Below, piece after piece: positions 31,008-38,519 of a DNA stretch of 40,190 bases. The translations under genes were made by a program, and so were the position numbers. The notes under the pieces are model-generated. The model made no database searches and was not told the origin of the DNA. It saw nothing but the letters and a program-made list of their open reading frames with translations. Each line of letters begins with the position of its first letter. The first letter of the stretch is position 1. This stretch comes from Clostridiales bacterium. GTDB taxonomy: Bacteria; Bacillota; Clostridia; Oscillospirales; Oscillospiraceae. The stretch lies in assembly GCA_022770345.1 (NCBI GenBank), contig JALEII010000088.1, positions 1-40,190 of the forward strand. Direction: 5' to 3'.

Positions 31008-32849
31008 ATGCGTATTTTATTTGATTCTAAGCAGCTTCTTTACAAGACCCCCTTCGGGACCCTGACCCCCGGCCAGGAATGTACCCTGCACATCCATATC
31101 CCCACCTCCGTCCAGACCACCCAGGTCAAGTGCCTGTTGAACGGGGAGGACGGGACCCATGTGCTGGATGCGTCTCTGCATTTCCAGGAAGTCCGGGGAA
31201 CCTACGATGTCTATGAAGGAACCTTCTCTCTGGACACGCCGGGGCTGTATTTTTATTATTTCTATATCACCACGGCCACCGGCGGCTTCCGGCTTTTCAA
31301 GCAGGGAAATGATACCAACATGGAGGCCGGGGACCAGTGGCAGCTCAGCTGCATTCCGGCGGACTTTGAGACCCCGGACTGGGCCAAGGGGGCCATTCTC
31401 TATCAGGTGTTTCCCGACCGGTTCTGCAAAGCGGGGGAATGCGACCTGAAGGGGAAATTGGAGCCTTACACGGTCCACGCCAACTGGTCCGAGGAGGTCT
31501 GCTGGCAGCCCACGCCGGAGGGCCTGGTGCTGAACAACGACTTTTACGGCGGAAATTTCAAGGGAATTACGTCGAAAATGGACTATCTGGCCTCTCTGGG
31601 AGTGGGAATTCTCTATCTGAACCCCATTTCCAAGAGCTTCTCCAGCCACCGTTATGATACCGGCGACTACAAGACCCCGGATCCCATGCTGGGCACCGAG
31701 GCGGATTTCGCAGAATTGTGCGCCCAGGCTCATGCCCACGGTATCCGGGTGGTGTTGGACGGGGTGTATTCCCACACCGGCTCCAACAGCCTTTATTTTG
31801 ACAAGGAGCGGACCTTCGGCGGCAACGGGGCCTACTGTACGAAAGATTCTCCCTATTATTCCTGGTACACCTTCTATCATTATCCGGATTCCTATAATTG
31901 CTGGTGGAACTTTGATACTCTGCCCACGGTGAACAAAATGGACCCCAAATTTGTCGAGTATGTGATCACCGGGGAGGATTCCGTGCTGGCCCACTGGCTA
32001 AAGCTGGGGGCTGACGGCTTCCGGCTGGACGTGGTGGACGAGTTGCCGGATGAATTTGTGCTGCTGCTGAAAAAGCGCCTGCGGCAGTTGAAGCCCGATG
32101 CCCTACTCATCGGCGAGGTCTGGGAGGATGCTTCCAATAAGATCGCATACAGCCGCCGGAGACGGTATTTTGTGGACGGGGAACTGGATTCCTGCATGAA
32201 TTATCCCTTCCGCACGGCCATTCTGAACTTCATCAAGGGCTTGGATGACGGCCGTGGGCTGGCAGAAACGGTGATGACCATAGCGGAGAATTATCCGCCC
32301 CAGGTGCTTCTGTGCAACATGAACCTGCTGGGGACCCACGACACGCCCCGGATTCTGACGGCCCTGGTGGACGATTTTGAGGGTAGCCGGGAGGAGCTGT
32401 CCCACCGGCACCTGTCCCACAACCAGTATTATACTGCCCAGGAGCGGTTGATGCTGGCGTCCTTCCTGCAATTCACCATGCCGGGGGCGCCCAGCATTTA
32501 CTACGGGGACGAGGCAGGCATGGAAGGCGGCAAGGATCCCTTCAACCGTCGGACTTACCCCTGGGGCAGGGAGGATACGGATCTGCGGGACCACTTCCTG
32601 CGGCTGGGGCGGCTGCGCCGGGACTGGGAGGCTCTGCGGCTGGGAGACGTTTCCTTCTTCCAGGCTGGAGACCGGAAAATCGGCTTCCGCCGGACCGTTC
32701 CGGGCCAGAAGCTGCGCATTTACCTGAACCGCAGCGGCGACGCCTGGGAAGTGCCTGCCGGGAAGCTGCTGTTCGGTCACAATTTGAACACAGTGGCTCC
32801 CAACTGGCTGATTCTGGCACCCAAGGGCTTCTGTGTGGTGGAGGAATGA
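31008..32849 (+). CDS. Neopullulanase/maltogenic amylase-type GH13 enzyme
   Basis: A 613-residue alpha-amylase family enzyme with an N-terminal beta-sandwich domain (residues 1-~125) of the kind found in neopullulanase and cyclomaltodextrinase, then the barrel with GAILYQVFPDRFC. The catalytic set is Asp341 in GFRLDVVDE, Glu370 in IGEVWED and Asp445 in LGTHDTPR. There is no signal peptide, so it should act on internal glycogen-derived or imported maltodextrins. Being last of the large glg genes, it probably trims glycogen or limit dextrins, an inference from context. The ATG has a GGGAG site. Whether it cleaves alpha-1,4, alpha-1,6 or cyclic substrates is not decidable. Confidence 0.9.
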   Translation: MRILFDSKQLLYKTPFGTLTPGQECTLHIHIPTSVQTTQVKCLLNGEDGTHVLDASLHFQEVRGTYDVYEGTFSLDTPGLYFYYFYITTATGGFRLFKQGNDTNMEAGDQWQLSCIPADFETPDWAKGAILYQVFPDRFCKAGECDLKGKLEPYTVHANWSEEVCWQPTPEGLVLNNDFYGGNFKGITSKMDYLASLGVGILYLNPISKSFSSHRYDTGDYKTPDPMLGTEADFAELCAQAHAHGIRVVLDGVYSHTGSNSLYFDKERTFGGNGAYCTKDSPYYSWYTFYHYPDSYNCWWNFDTLPTVNKMDPKFVEYVITGEDSVLAHWLKLGADGFRLDVVDELPDEFVLLLKKRLRQLKPDALLIGEVWEDASNKIAYSRRRRYFVDGELDSCMNYPFRTAILNFIKGLDDGRGLAETVMTIAENYPPQVLLCNMNLLGTHDTPRILTALVDDFEGSREELSHRHLSHNQYYTAQERLMLASFLQFTMPGAPSIYYGDEAGMEGGKDPFNRRTYPWGREDTDLRDHFLRLGRLRRDWEALRLGDVSFFQAGDRKIGFRRTVPGQKLRIYLNRSGDAWEVPAGKLLFGHNLNTVAPNWLILAPKGFCVVEE

Positions 32850-32850
32850 C

Positions 32851-33063
32851 ATGGAAGAAGAGAAAATCATCTCCGGTTATTGCCGCCAGCTGGACGACCA
32901 CCGGATGGTGACGGTCCTTCGGGAAAACGGCATCCTCACGGAAGTAGATTGCGATTATGAGTGCTGCCCTTATTGCTCCAACTGCCCCATCGGGAAACAG
33001 ATCACGGAGTTTATCGGGGATGCAACCGGCGCCGGATCTGCAGAAAACTCGTCAGGAAGCTGA
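32851..33063 (+). CDS. Small cysteine-rich protein of unknown function
   Basis: A 70-residue protein starting MEEEKIISGYCRQLDDHRMV. It carries a cluster CDYECCPYCSNCPIGKQ with cysteines at 34, 38, 39, 42 and 45 plus Cys11, suggesting zinc or iron-sulfur binding. The ATG is one base after the GH13 stop and has a GGAGG site within that gene, so it is the next member of the glg operon. I do not recognise a family. The last ~15 residues are low-complexity Gly/Ser and overlap another short reading frame at 33020, so a frameshifted or coupled second product is possible. Confidence 0.6.
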   Translation: MEEEKIISGYCRQLDDHRMVTVLRENGILTEVDCDYECCPYCSNCPIGKQITEFIGDATGAGSAENSSGS

Positions 33064-33154
33064 GAAATTGCTTTCGGAGTTGGAGGACTGGCGGCTGTTC
33101 TCACAGGACCACACCAGGGCGCATTTGTTGGCAACTTTTTCGGATATGACATAA
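33020..33154 (+). CDS. Possible short overlapping protein
   Basis: A 44-codon frame overlapping the end of the cysteine-rich gene: MQPAPDLQKTRQEAEKLLSE, then LEDWRLFSQDHTRAHLLATF. It looks like a real amphipathic helical sequence with codon choice like the neighbours, but its ribosome site is poor. It could be a coupled mini-protein or a displaced C-terminus of the preceding gene. A terminator follows at 33159. Confidence 0.35.
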   Translation: MQPAPDLQKTRQEAEKLLSELEDWRLFSQDHTRAHLLATFSDMT

Positions 33155-33158
33155 GAGA

Positions 33159-33192
33159 ACCGCCGGGGCTGTGTACAGTCCCGGCGGTGGGT
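33159..33192 (+). terminator. Terminator of the glg operon
   Basis: ACCGCCGGG (33159-33167) and CCCGGCGGT (33180-33188) form a 9-bp stem with a 12-base loop, followed by GGGTTTATT. The tail is short. Confidence 0.7.
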
Positions 33193-33198
33193 TTATTC

Positions 33199-33330
33199 GG
33201 TCACTTCTTCCGCAGCAGGTCATAGACCATGGTGCGCAAGGCAATCAGACATAGCAGGAGAGGGACACGAAAAACTACTCTATATCATACAAGGAAAGAT
33301 ATCAATACGATATAGATGGTTTTACAACAA
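33199..33330. other. AT-rich intergenic island with a C-terminal gene scrap
   Basis: Between the glg operon terminator and the terminator of the minus-strand operon there is no intact gene. On the minus strand 33199-33282 reads as 27 codons to a stop, ending IALRTMVYDLLRKK, which looks like the end of a membrane protein with the rest missing. Next to it, 33270-33330 is AT-rich and holds an 8-bp dyad, TCTATATC (33279-33286) and GATATAGA (33309-33316). Nothing else was recognised. Confidence 0.4.
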
Positions 33331-33373
33331 AATTCCCCGGCAGGGGAGCGGGCAGCCGTTCTCTCGCCGGGGA
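33328..33373 (-). terminator. Terminator after the FAD oxidoreductase gene
   Basis: On the minus strand TCCCCGGC and GCCGGGGA close a hairpin with a long GC-rich loop that can fold internally, followed by ATTTTG. Confidence 0.7.
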
Positions 33374-33389
33374 TTTTTAATTTTTTCGC

Positions 33390-34685
33390 TTATTCCTTAT
33401 CCCAAAGCTGAGCGCCGTAAGCAGTCAGCACTTGCTGGACCTCGCTGGCGGGCAGGTCCTTGGGCTGGATGCCCTTCCGGGCGCACAGGGCGGCGGCGAT
33501 ACCGGCTGCCTGACCGGTGGCCAGGCACACAGCCATGACCCGATAAGAGGCATGGGCCCGGTGGGTGCCGGAAATGCACCGGCCACTGAGCAGCAGGCCG
33601 TCCAGTCCGGCGGGGATCAAGCTCCGCAGGGGAATGTCGTAGGGGGTGGCGGGCTGAGAATGGCCCTCTGCCTGACCGCCGCCTGCGGGATTGTGAATGT
33701 CGATGAGGAACCAGGCTCGATGGATCACCACGTCCGCAAACCGGGCGCCCTTCTCCACATCCTCGTCGGAAATGGTGTACAGGCCCTGGATGCGGCGGGT
33801 TTCCCGGACGCCCAGGGTGGAGCCGCTGGACTTCACCCGGCAGTTCTCGTAGCCCGGCACATACTTTCGCAGGAAGGCTACGATCTGAGGGATTTGCCCC
33901 CGGAGCTTCAGCTCTGCATCGGTGATGCCCTCGGCGTGGAGGGAATCCAGACCGTTTACCTGGGTGGCATTCACATTCCGCTCGCCGGGGTAGAAGGTCC
34001 GGTGGAGCCGAACGATGGTGACGTTTTCGGGCAGCTCGCCCCGATCATGGGCCTCCCGGCAGAATACGGAGAATTTCTTCCCGTCGGGCATGGTCACCGG
34101 GTCGCTGCCGCCCCAGCAGGTGATGGCCCGGGCTTCATCCACATTTTCCAAAGTGAACTCGGTGCTCAGGGGCTGGCATTTGCCGTCGCTTTCCCGGCCC
34201 ACATGATACTCGGCCCCGGCCCGATAGGCCACGAAGCCGTCGCCGGTGGAATCCACCACGCACTTGGCGTTCAAAGTCACCAGGCCGTCTTGCGTGACTA
34301 CGGTCACGCCGGTGACCCGGTTGCCATCTTTGCACACGTCTGCAATGGGCGTTTGCAGGTACAGCTTTACGCCGCTGTCGCAGACCAGCTTCAGCAGGCG
34401 GTATTTGGCTTCCTCCGGGTCCACATGAATCTCGGAGCCGTTGCGGGTGGTGTCCTTGGGCACGTTCTCATGGCCCTCGTTCAGCAGCGCACAGACCTCC
34501 TGATACATGGTGTTGGGAGCCGTATTGCCCAGAATGGGATGAACGGCACCGGAGGTCATCATGCCGCCCAGGATGCCGTAGCGCTCGATGAGGGCGGTAT
34601 TGGCTCCGCACCGGGCGGCAGATACGGAGGCTGCAATTCCGGCGGGGCCGCCGCCGGCGACAATCACATCAAATTGTTTTTCCAT
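33390..34685 (-). CDS. FAD-dependent oxidoreductase (FAD_oxidored family)
   Basis: A 431-residue flavoprotein. The Rossmann motif VAGGGPAGIAASVSAARCG (residues 9-27) followed by the acidic IERY binds FAD, and YGILGGMMTSGAVHP continues the family pattern. The C-terminal part closes the FAD site (GLLLSGRCISGTHRAHASYR). No signal peptide, lipoyl or iron-sulfur motif is seen. Proteins of this family occur in sugar and polyol catabolic clusters, but substrates are rarely known. It starts four bases after the LacI gene stop with a weak CAGGTA ribosome site, so coupled translation is likely. Last gene of the SDR-LacI-FAD operon. Confidence 0.88.
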   Translation of the reverse strand: MEKQFDVIVAGGGPAGIAASVSAARCGANTALIERYGILGGMMTSGAVHPILGNTAPNTMYQEVCALLNEGHENVPKDTTRNGSEIHVDPEEAKYRLLKLVCDSGVKLYLQTPIADVCKDGNRVTGVTVVTQDGLVTLNAKCVVDSTGDGFVAYRAGAEYHVGRESDGKCQPLSTEFTLENVDEARAITCWGGSDPVTMPDGKKFSVFCREAHDRGELPENVTIVRLHRTFYPGERNVNATQVNGLDSLHAEGITDAELKLRGQIPQIVAFLRKYVPGYENCRVKSSGSTLGVRETRRIQGLYTISDEDVEKGARFADVVIHRAWFLIDIHNPAGGGQAEGHSQPATPYDIPLRSLIPAGLDGLLLSGRCISGTHRAHASYRVMAVCLATGQAAGIAAALCARKGIQPKDLPASEVQQVLTAYGAQLWDKE

Positions 34686-34689
34686 GGCA

Positions 34690-35745
34690 TTACCTGCTTT
34701 CTAGGTGATTTCTGTCCAGTACGGACGCCCGGCACACCAGTCTCGGCGGCTGGGTGTACCACACCGTGGGACGGTCCGGGTCGTGGATGCGGGCAATGAG
34801 GGCCTCGGCCGCCCGGCGGCCAAGCTCTTCCTTACCGATGTTGATGCTGGTCAGGTGAGGAACGGCGTAGCCGGAAAGCACGGAGTCTTCCCCGGTGATG
34901 AGGGACACATCCCGGGGGATACGGATGTCCCGCTCATAGAGAAACCGCAGAACGCCCAGACCCAAGTAACCGTTTCCGGCGATGATGCCGTCGGGCCGGT
35001 TCCCGGCCTCCCAATAGCGGCGGAAGGCCTCGTAACTGCTGCGGCCGCAGTTGGTGGGGGCGATGATCTCCCAATCCGGGGCCAGGGTCAGGCCGCACTG
35101 CTGTGCCGTGGCTTCAAAGGCGTCGTGGCGGGAATGGCTGGAGCCGAACACGTCCGTACAGTTGACCAGGCACACGTTCTTGTGGCCGGTTTTCGCCAGA
35201 TGCCGGAGGGCCAGGGTAATTCCTGTGGCGGATTCGGCCCAGAAGGAATCCACCCCCGGGGCGGAGCAGTCCACACCCACCACCACGAAGGGCAGGCCGG
35301 TGGATTGCAGCGTCTCGATAAAAGGCCGGGAGTAGGGCGAGGCTACCAGAAAGACTCCATCCACCCGCTGGGATTCGATAATATGGGGCAGAGAACCGGA
35401 CCGGGCGCAGTAATGCTCGGAGACCACGCCGTATTGGCTGCCCATGATGGACTGCATGATGCCGTTGACGATGCTCATGGAAGAAAGCCCTGCCGTGTGG
35501 TCGTCATTGTAGTCTGCGTAGAACATATCTTCCTCGGTCTCGCTCATATAAATGACACCGAGGGAATGGGTCCTGCCCTGCCGAAGACTCCTGGCTCCGT
35601 TGTTGGGCACATAACCCAGCTCCTTCACAACCTGCTGGACGTGACGGCGGGTCTCCTCCTTCACCAGAGGGCTGCCGTTCAGGGCCAGGGACACCGTGCT
35701 GATGGACACCCCGGCCTGCCTGGCTACGTCATGGATGTTGGTCAT
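34690..35745 (-). CDS. LacI family transcriptional regulator
   Basis: A 351-residue LacI-type repressor. The N-terminal helix-turn-helix is TNIHDVARQAGVSISTVSLA, with the hinge helix near residue 50 (NNGARSLRQG). The periplasmic-binding-like ligand domain runs to the end (GVIYMSETEEDM, DGVFLVASPYS, DGIIAGNGYLGLGVLRFL). It sits between an SDR dehydrogenase gene and an FAD oxidoreductase gene in one operon. Two AAACGTTTT-type palindromes upstream of the operon (36637-36653 and 36695-36708) are probably its operators. The inducer is likely a sugar or polyol handled by the neighbouring enzymes. Confidence 0.94.
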   Translation of the reverse strand: MTNIHDVARQAGVSISTVSLALNGSPLVKEETRRHVQQVVKELGYVPNNGARSLRQGRTHSLGVIYMSETEEDMFYADYNDDHTAGLSSMSIVNGIMQSIMGSQYGVVSEHYCARSGSLPHIIESQRVDGVFLVASPYSRPFIETLQSTGLPFVVVGVDCSAPGVDSFWAESATGITLALRHLAKTGHKNVCLVNCTDVFGSSHSRHDAFEATAQQCGLTLAPDWEIIAPTNCGRSSYEAFRRYWEAGNRPDGIIAGNGYLGLGVLRFLYERDIRIPRDVSLITGEDSVLSGYAVPHLTSINIGKEELGRRAAEALIARIHDPDRPTVWYTQPPRLVCRASVLDRNHLESR

Positions 35746-35760
35746 GGGGCAACTGGGACC

Positions 35761-36561
35761 TTAGCCACGGGTCTTGCCGCCGGCGATATTCAGCGTCACG
35801 CCGTCCACATAGCTGGCCCGGTCAGACAGCAGGAAGGCCACGGTGTTGGCCACTTCGGTCAGCTTACCGCTGCGGCCCATGGGGGTGGTGCTGGTCTTGG
35901 CATAACCTGCACGGAGTTCTTCGATCGTGATGCCACGGGTGTAAGCCAAGGCGGTCTCATAGCTCAGGGTACGCAGACCGGTGGCCTCAAGAATTCCGGG
36001 GGCAGCGCCGACCACGCGGACGCCCTTCTTGCCCAGTTCCTTTGCCCAGGAGCGGGTCAGGGAGTTCACGGCGTTCTTGCTGGCGGCATAAACGCTCTGG
36101 CCCTCGGATCCTTCCAGGCCGCTCTCGCTGGACATATTCAGAATGACGCCGCTGCGCTGAGCCACCAGTACACGGGCGGCAGCCTGGGCGCACAGGAACA
36201 CGCCCTTCAGGTTCACGTTCATGACTTTATCCCATACGGCCTCGTCCAGTTCGTACTGATGGCCCTCGTCCACCAGCAGGCGGGGAATGTTAATGCCGGC
36301 GTTGTTCACGATGCCGTCCAGATGGCCGTAGGTCTCCACGGTCTTGGCTACCATGGCGTCCACGCTCTCCTTGCTGGTCACGTTGGTGGGGATGTAGAGG
36401 ACTTCGCCGTTCTCATAGGTGGGGGCGTTGGGGTTCATGTCGCAGACGGAGACCTTTGCGCCGTCGCTGAGCAGCTCCTCCACAACGGCCTTGCCGATGC
36501 CGGATGCGCCGCCGGTGACGATGAATACTTTCCCTTCCAGACCCAGCCAATTCTTTTCCAT
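35761..36561 (-). CDS. SDR family dehydrogenase, resembling sorbitol-6-phosphate dehydrogenase
   Basis: A 266-residue classical short-chain dehydrogenase. The cofactor motif is TGGASGIG (16-23), NNAG is at 86-89, and the catalytic Ser144/145, Tyr158 and Lys162 (YAASK) are present. Asp41 after the second beta strand suggests NAD rather than NADP. The opening WLGLEGKVFIVTGGASGIGK and the overall pattern resemble sorbitol-6-phosphate 2-dehydrogenases, but no PTS genes are nearby, so a different polyol or sugar acid is equally possible. The ATG has an AAAGGAAG site. First gene of the LacI-controlled operon. Confidence 0.88.
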   Translation of the reverse strand: MEKNWLGLEGKVFIVTGGASGIGKAVVEELLSDGAKVSVCDMNPNAPTYENGEVLYIPTNVTSKESVDAMVAKTVETYGHLDGIVNNAGINIPRLLVDEGHQYELDEAVWDKVMNVNLKGVFLCAQAAARVLVAQRSGVILNMSSESGLEGSEGQSVYAASKNAVNSLTRSWAKELGKKGVRVVGAAPGILEATGLRTLSYETALAYTRGITIEELRAGYAKTSTTPMGRSGKLTEVANTVAFLLSDRASYVDGVTLNIAGGKTRG

Positions 36562-36636
36562 AACAGTTGCTTCCTTTCTTCCGGTATTACCGGCTCTAAA
36601 AATTGAAATACTACGGGAAAATTATGGGATACAGGA

Positions 36637-36653
36637 TTTAAAAACGTTTTAAA
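36637..36653. promoter_or_regulatory. LacI-family operator 1
   Basis: TTTAAAAACGTTTTAAA, a near-perfect palindrome centred on CG at 36645-36646, the core typical of LacI/GalR operators. It lies 76 bases upstream of the SDR start. Confidence 0.65.
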
Positions 36654-36694
36654 TTTCCGGGAAAGAAAAAGACGGACAAAACCGCCTGACATTT

Positions 36695-36708
36695 TTCAAA
36701 CGTTTTAA
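36695..36708. promoter_or_regulatory. LacI-family operator 2
   Basis: TTCAAACGTTTTAA centred on CG at 36701-36702, 56 bases from operator 1. Two operators at this distance could allow looping or cover an SDR operon promoter lying between or below them. No clear -35/-10 pair was found. Confidence 0.6.
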
Positions 36709-36859
36709 TTTCCATATGGCAACAGCATACACCCGAAACGGGAAAATGTCAATCCATATTTTTCAATTCCGGAATTTTCTCTCTTTTGCCGAAAAGAGCC
36801 CCCTTCCGGAAAAGCTGCACAAAGGATTTTTCGGTCAAAGCGACAAAGGGAGGGACACC

Positions 36860-37267
36860 GTGAAAAAGCGTCTGGTACTGTGGGGCTATTTGTTGATCCT
36901 GGGCTGGCTGCTGCTTTTTGGCCGCAGGCCGGGAGTGCCGGGGCAGGGGAGTTTCATCCCCTTCCTGGGAGCATATCGGGTGTACCTCTGTTGTCGGAAC
37001 GTGGGCTTTCGGCTGGCAGTCATCCCGTTGCGGGAACTGGTGGGGAATGTGCTGCTATTTCTGCCCCTGGGCATCCTGCTGGGCCGGGAAAATTTCTGGA
37101 AGGGGCGGATGGTGCGGATGCTCCTGACGGCGGCGCTGCTTAGTGCCAGCCTGGAAATGCTCCAATGGACCACCGGCCTTGGCGTGACGGATGTGGACGA
37201 TGTGATTTGCAATACTTTGGGAGCATTTCTCGGCTGGCTCCTGCGGCAAGAAAAAAACCGGACCTGA
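36860..37267 (+). CDS. VanZ-like membrane protein
   Basis: A 135-residue membrane protein with four hydrophobic segments. The VanZ-like pattern is clear: LRELVGNVLLFLPLGILLGR and the C-terminal TDVDDVICNTLGAFLGWLL. VanZ gives low-level teicoplanin resistance in enterococcal clusters, but most family members are uncharacterised and no van genes are near. The start is GTG at 36860, supported by a GGGAGG site seven bases upstream. Its stop codon lies within the following terminator stem. Confidence 0.85.
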   Translation: MKKRLVLWGYLLILGWLLLFGRRPGVPGQGSFIPFLGAYRVYLCCRNVGFRLAVIPLRELVGNVLLFLPLGILLGRENFWKGRMVRMLLTAALLSASLEMLQWTTGLGVTDVDDVICNTLGAFLGWLLRQEKNRT

Positions 37268-37288
37268 AAACAGGTCCGGGGAATTTTT
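37251..37288. terminator. Bidirectional terminator between vanZ-like and phosphatidyltransferase genes
   Basis: CCGGACCTG and CAGGTCCGG form a 9-bp stem with a four-base loop, with TTTTT on the plus side and seven T residues on the minus side. It overlaps the ends of both convergent genes. Confidence 0.9.
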
Positions 37289-37886
37289 ACACTTCCGGGT
37301 GATTGGGGTCCTCGTTAAGGTTTTCGAATTTCGACTTTTTTCCGCTGAATGCCAGAATGTAATCCACAAAGGCTACCCACATAAAGAGGCTGTCAAAAAG
37401 AACGATCCACCGGACAATGTTCTCGGAAAGCTCCGGCAGCAACACCAATGCAATCAGGCTGATGAACAGGACCGTGGTGCAGACCTTCCCGGTGATCAGC
37501 GCCCCCTTCAGAATGCGGCCGCTGCGAAGCAGGATCATACCGGCGATGGCCTGAAAGCCTTCCTTAATGATAAACAGGCCCACCAGATACCACAGTGCCG
37601 GGTGCTTCACGGCCAGACAGATGATGAGGGTGAACTGGGTAGCTTTGTCGGCCACCGGATCCAGAATTTTGCCCAGGTTGGAGATCATGTGGAATTTCCG
37701 GGCGATCTTTCCGTCAATCATGTCCGTCAGGCAGGACACCGCCAGAATGGCGGCGGAGAGAAAATAATGTTCCATGGTGGTGGCGTTCAGGTAAATGGTC
37801 ACATAGACCGGAATCAGCAACAGCCGGAACAGACTGAGCAGATTCGGGATGGTGAAAATCTCTTTTTTCCAATTTTTTACGAACAT
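37287..37886 (-). CDS. CDP-alcohol phosphatidyltransferase (PgsA-like)
   Basis: A 199-residue membrane enzyme with about five or six hydrophobic segments. The CDP-alcohol phosphotransferase motif D-G-x2-A-R-x8-G-x3-D-x3-D is exact (DGKIARKFHMISNLGKILDP, then VAD). Such enzymes join CDP-diacylglycerol to an alcohol, and similarity and size favour phosphatidylglycerophosphate synthase, though cardiolipin synthase of the same family is possible. The ATG at 37886 follows a GGAGGA site, and an upstream promoter (37926-37954) supports it over an in-frame start at 37937. Confidence 0.9.
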   Translation of the reverse strand: MFVKNWKKEIFTIPNLLSLFRLLLIPVYVTIYLNATTMEHYFLSAAILAVSCLTDMIDGKIARKFHMISNLGKILDPVADKATQFTLIICLAVKHPALWYLVGLFIIKEGFQAIAGMILLRSGRILKGALITGKVCTTVLFISLIALVLLPELSENIVRWIVLFDSLFMWVAFVDYILAFSGKKSKFENLNEDPNHPEV

Positions 37887-37925
37887 AGCTTCCTCCGGGG
37901 GACATTCCCCACTGCTTTGAGGATC

Positions 37926-37954
37926 ATTATACGACAAATCGGAGGTTTTATCAA
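37926..37954 (-). promoter_or_regulatory. Promoter of the phosphatidyltransferase gene
   Basis: On the minus strand TTGATA (37949-37954) and TATAAT (37926-37931) with a 17-base spacer. The start near 37919 is 33 bases before the ATG. Confidence 0.7.
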
Positions 37955-37991
37955 GAGAATTCTTTCCATGTTCTGCCGAATTAAGAAAATT

Positions 37992-38519
37992 TTAATTCTC
38001 CCCGGACTGCCGCAGGGCCTGGAGCGTATAAAGATGGGATAGGGAGCGCCAAGTGGCGGCATCCAGGCAGCCGGTCCTGGGGAGATTGGCTACCTTTTGC
38101 AGGGCCAGCAGGGCTTTTTCAGTGGCTTCGTCCAGAAGACCGGTAACGGCAGGCCCCGGCGATTGGCCTAGCCCGGGAGCCAGGAACAAGAGTATGGCTT
38201 GCGCCGGGTAGAGCCAGGGGCTGGCCATGCCGGGCCGCAGAATTTCTGTCAGCACCACATCGATGGACTCCGACGGGCCGATGTGCAGCAGCGCCGCCGT
38301 GTAAACGGGGACGATGGCGTCCCAGGTGGCCTGGTCCGCAATGCCCGTTACAGGTAAACCCATGAACCGCTGGAATTCCGACACCGCCCGGCGGGTCGTC
38401 GGGCCAAAAATCCCGTCGGGTATGACCATAGGCAGGCGCGGGTCCGCCATGGAAATGACCTGCAGCATGGTTTGGAGGCTTCGGACGCTTTGATTCTGGA
38501 AAGATTCTTCCGGTCTCAT
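37992..38519 (-). CDS. Peptidoglycan-binding repeat protein
   Basis: A 175-residue protein with two PG_binding_1-type helical repeats: VRSLQTMLQVISMADPRLPM then VIPDGIFGPTTRRAVSEFQR (about residues 12-70), and a second near 100-165 (LLDEATEKALLALQKVANLP). No signal peptide or catalytic domain is present. The start overlaps the stop of the SpoIID-domain gene by ATGA, so the proteins are made together. With that neighbour it points to spore cortex or spore-coat wall binding, made inside the mother cell and so not needing export. Confidence 0.85.
   Translation of the reverse strand: MRPEESFQNQSVRSLQTMLQVISMADPRLPMVIPDGIFGPTTRRAVSEFQRFMGLPVTGIADQATWDAIVPVYTAALLHIGPSESIDVVLTEILRPGMASPWLYPAQAILLFLAPGLGQSPGPAVTGLLDEATEKALLALQKVANLPRTGCLDAATWRSLSHLYTLQALRQSGEN

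Noticed and set aside
34705-36606. 633-codon plus-strand frame over the LacI and SDR genes
   Set aside because: Mirror of two well-supported minus-strand genes; no domain pattern or ribosome site.
37970-38030. Terminator at the end of the peptidoglycan-binding unit
   Set aside because: GAATTAA and TTAATTC form only a 7-bp AT stem that overlaps the stop codon and lacks a T run, so I did not call it.
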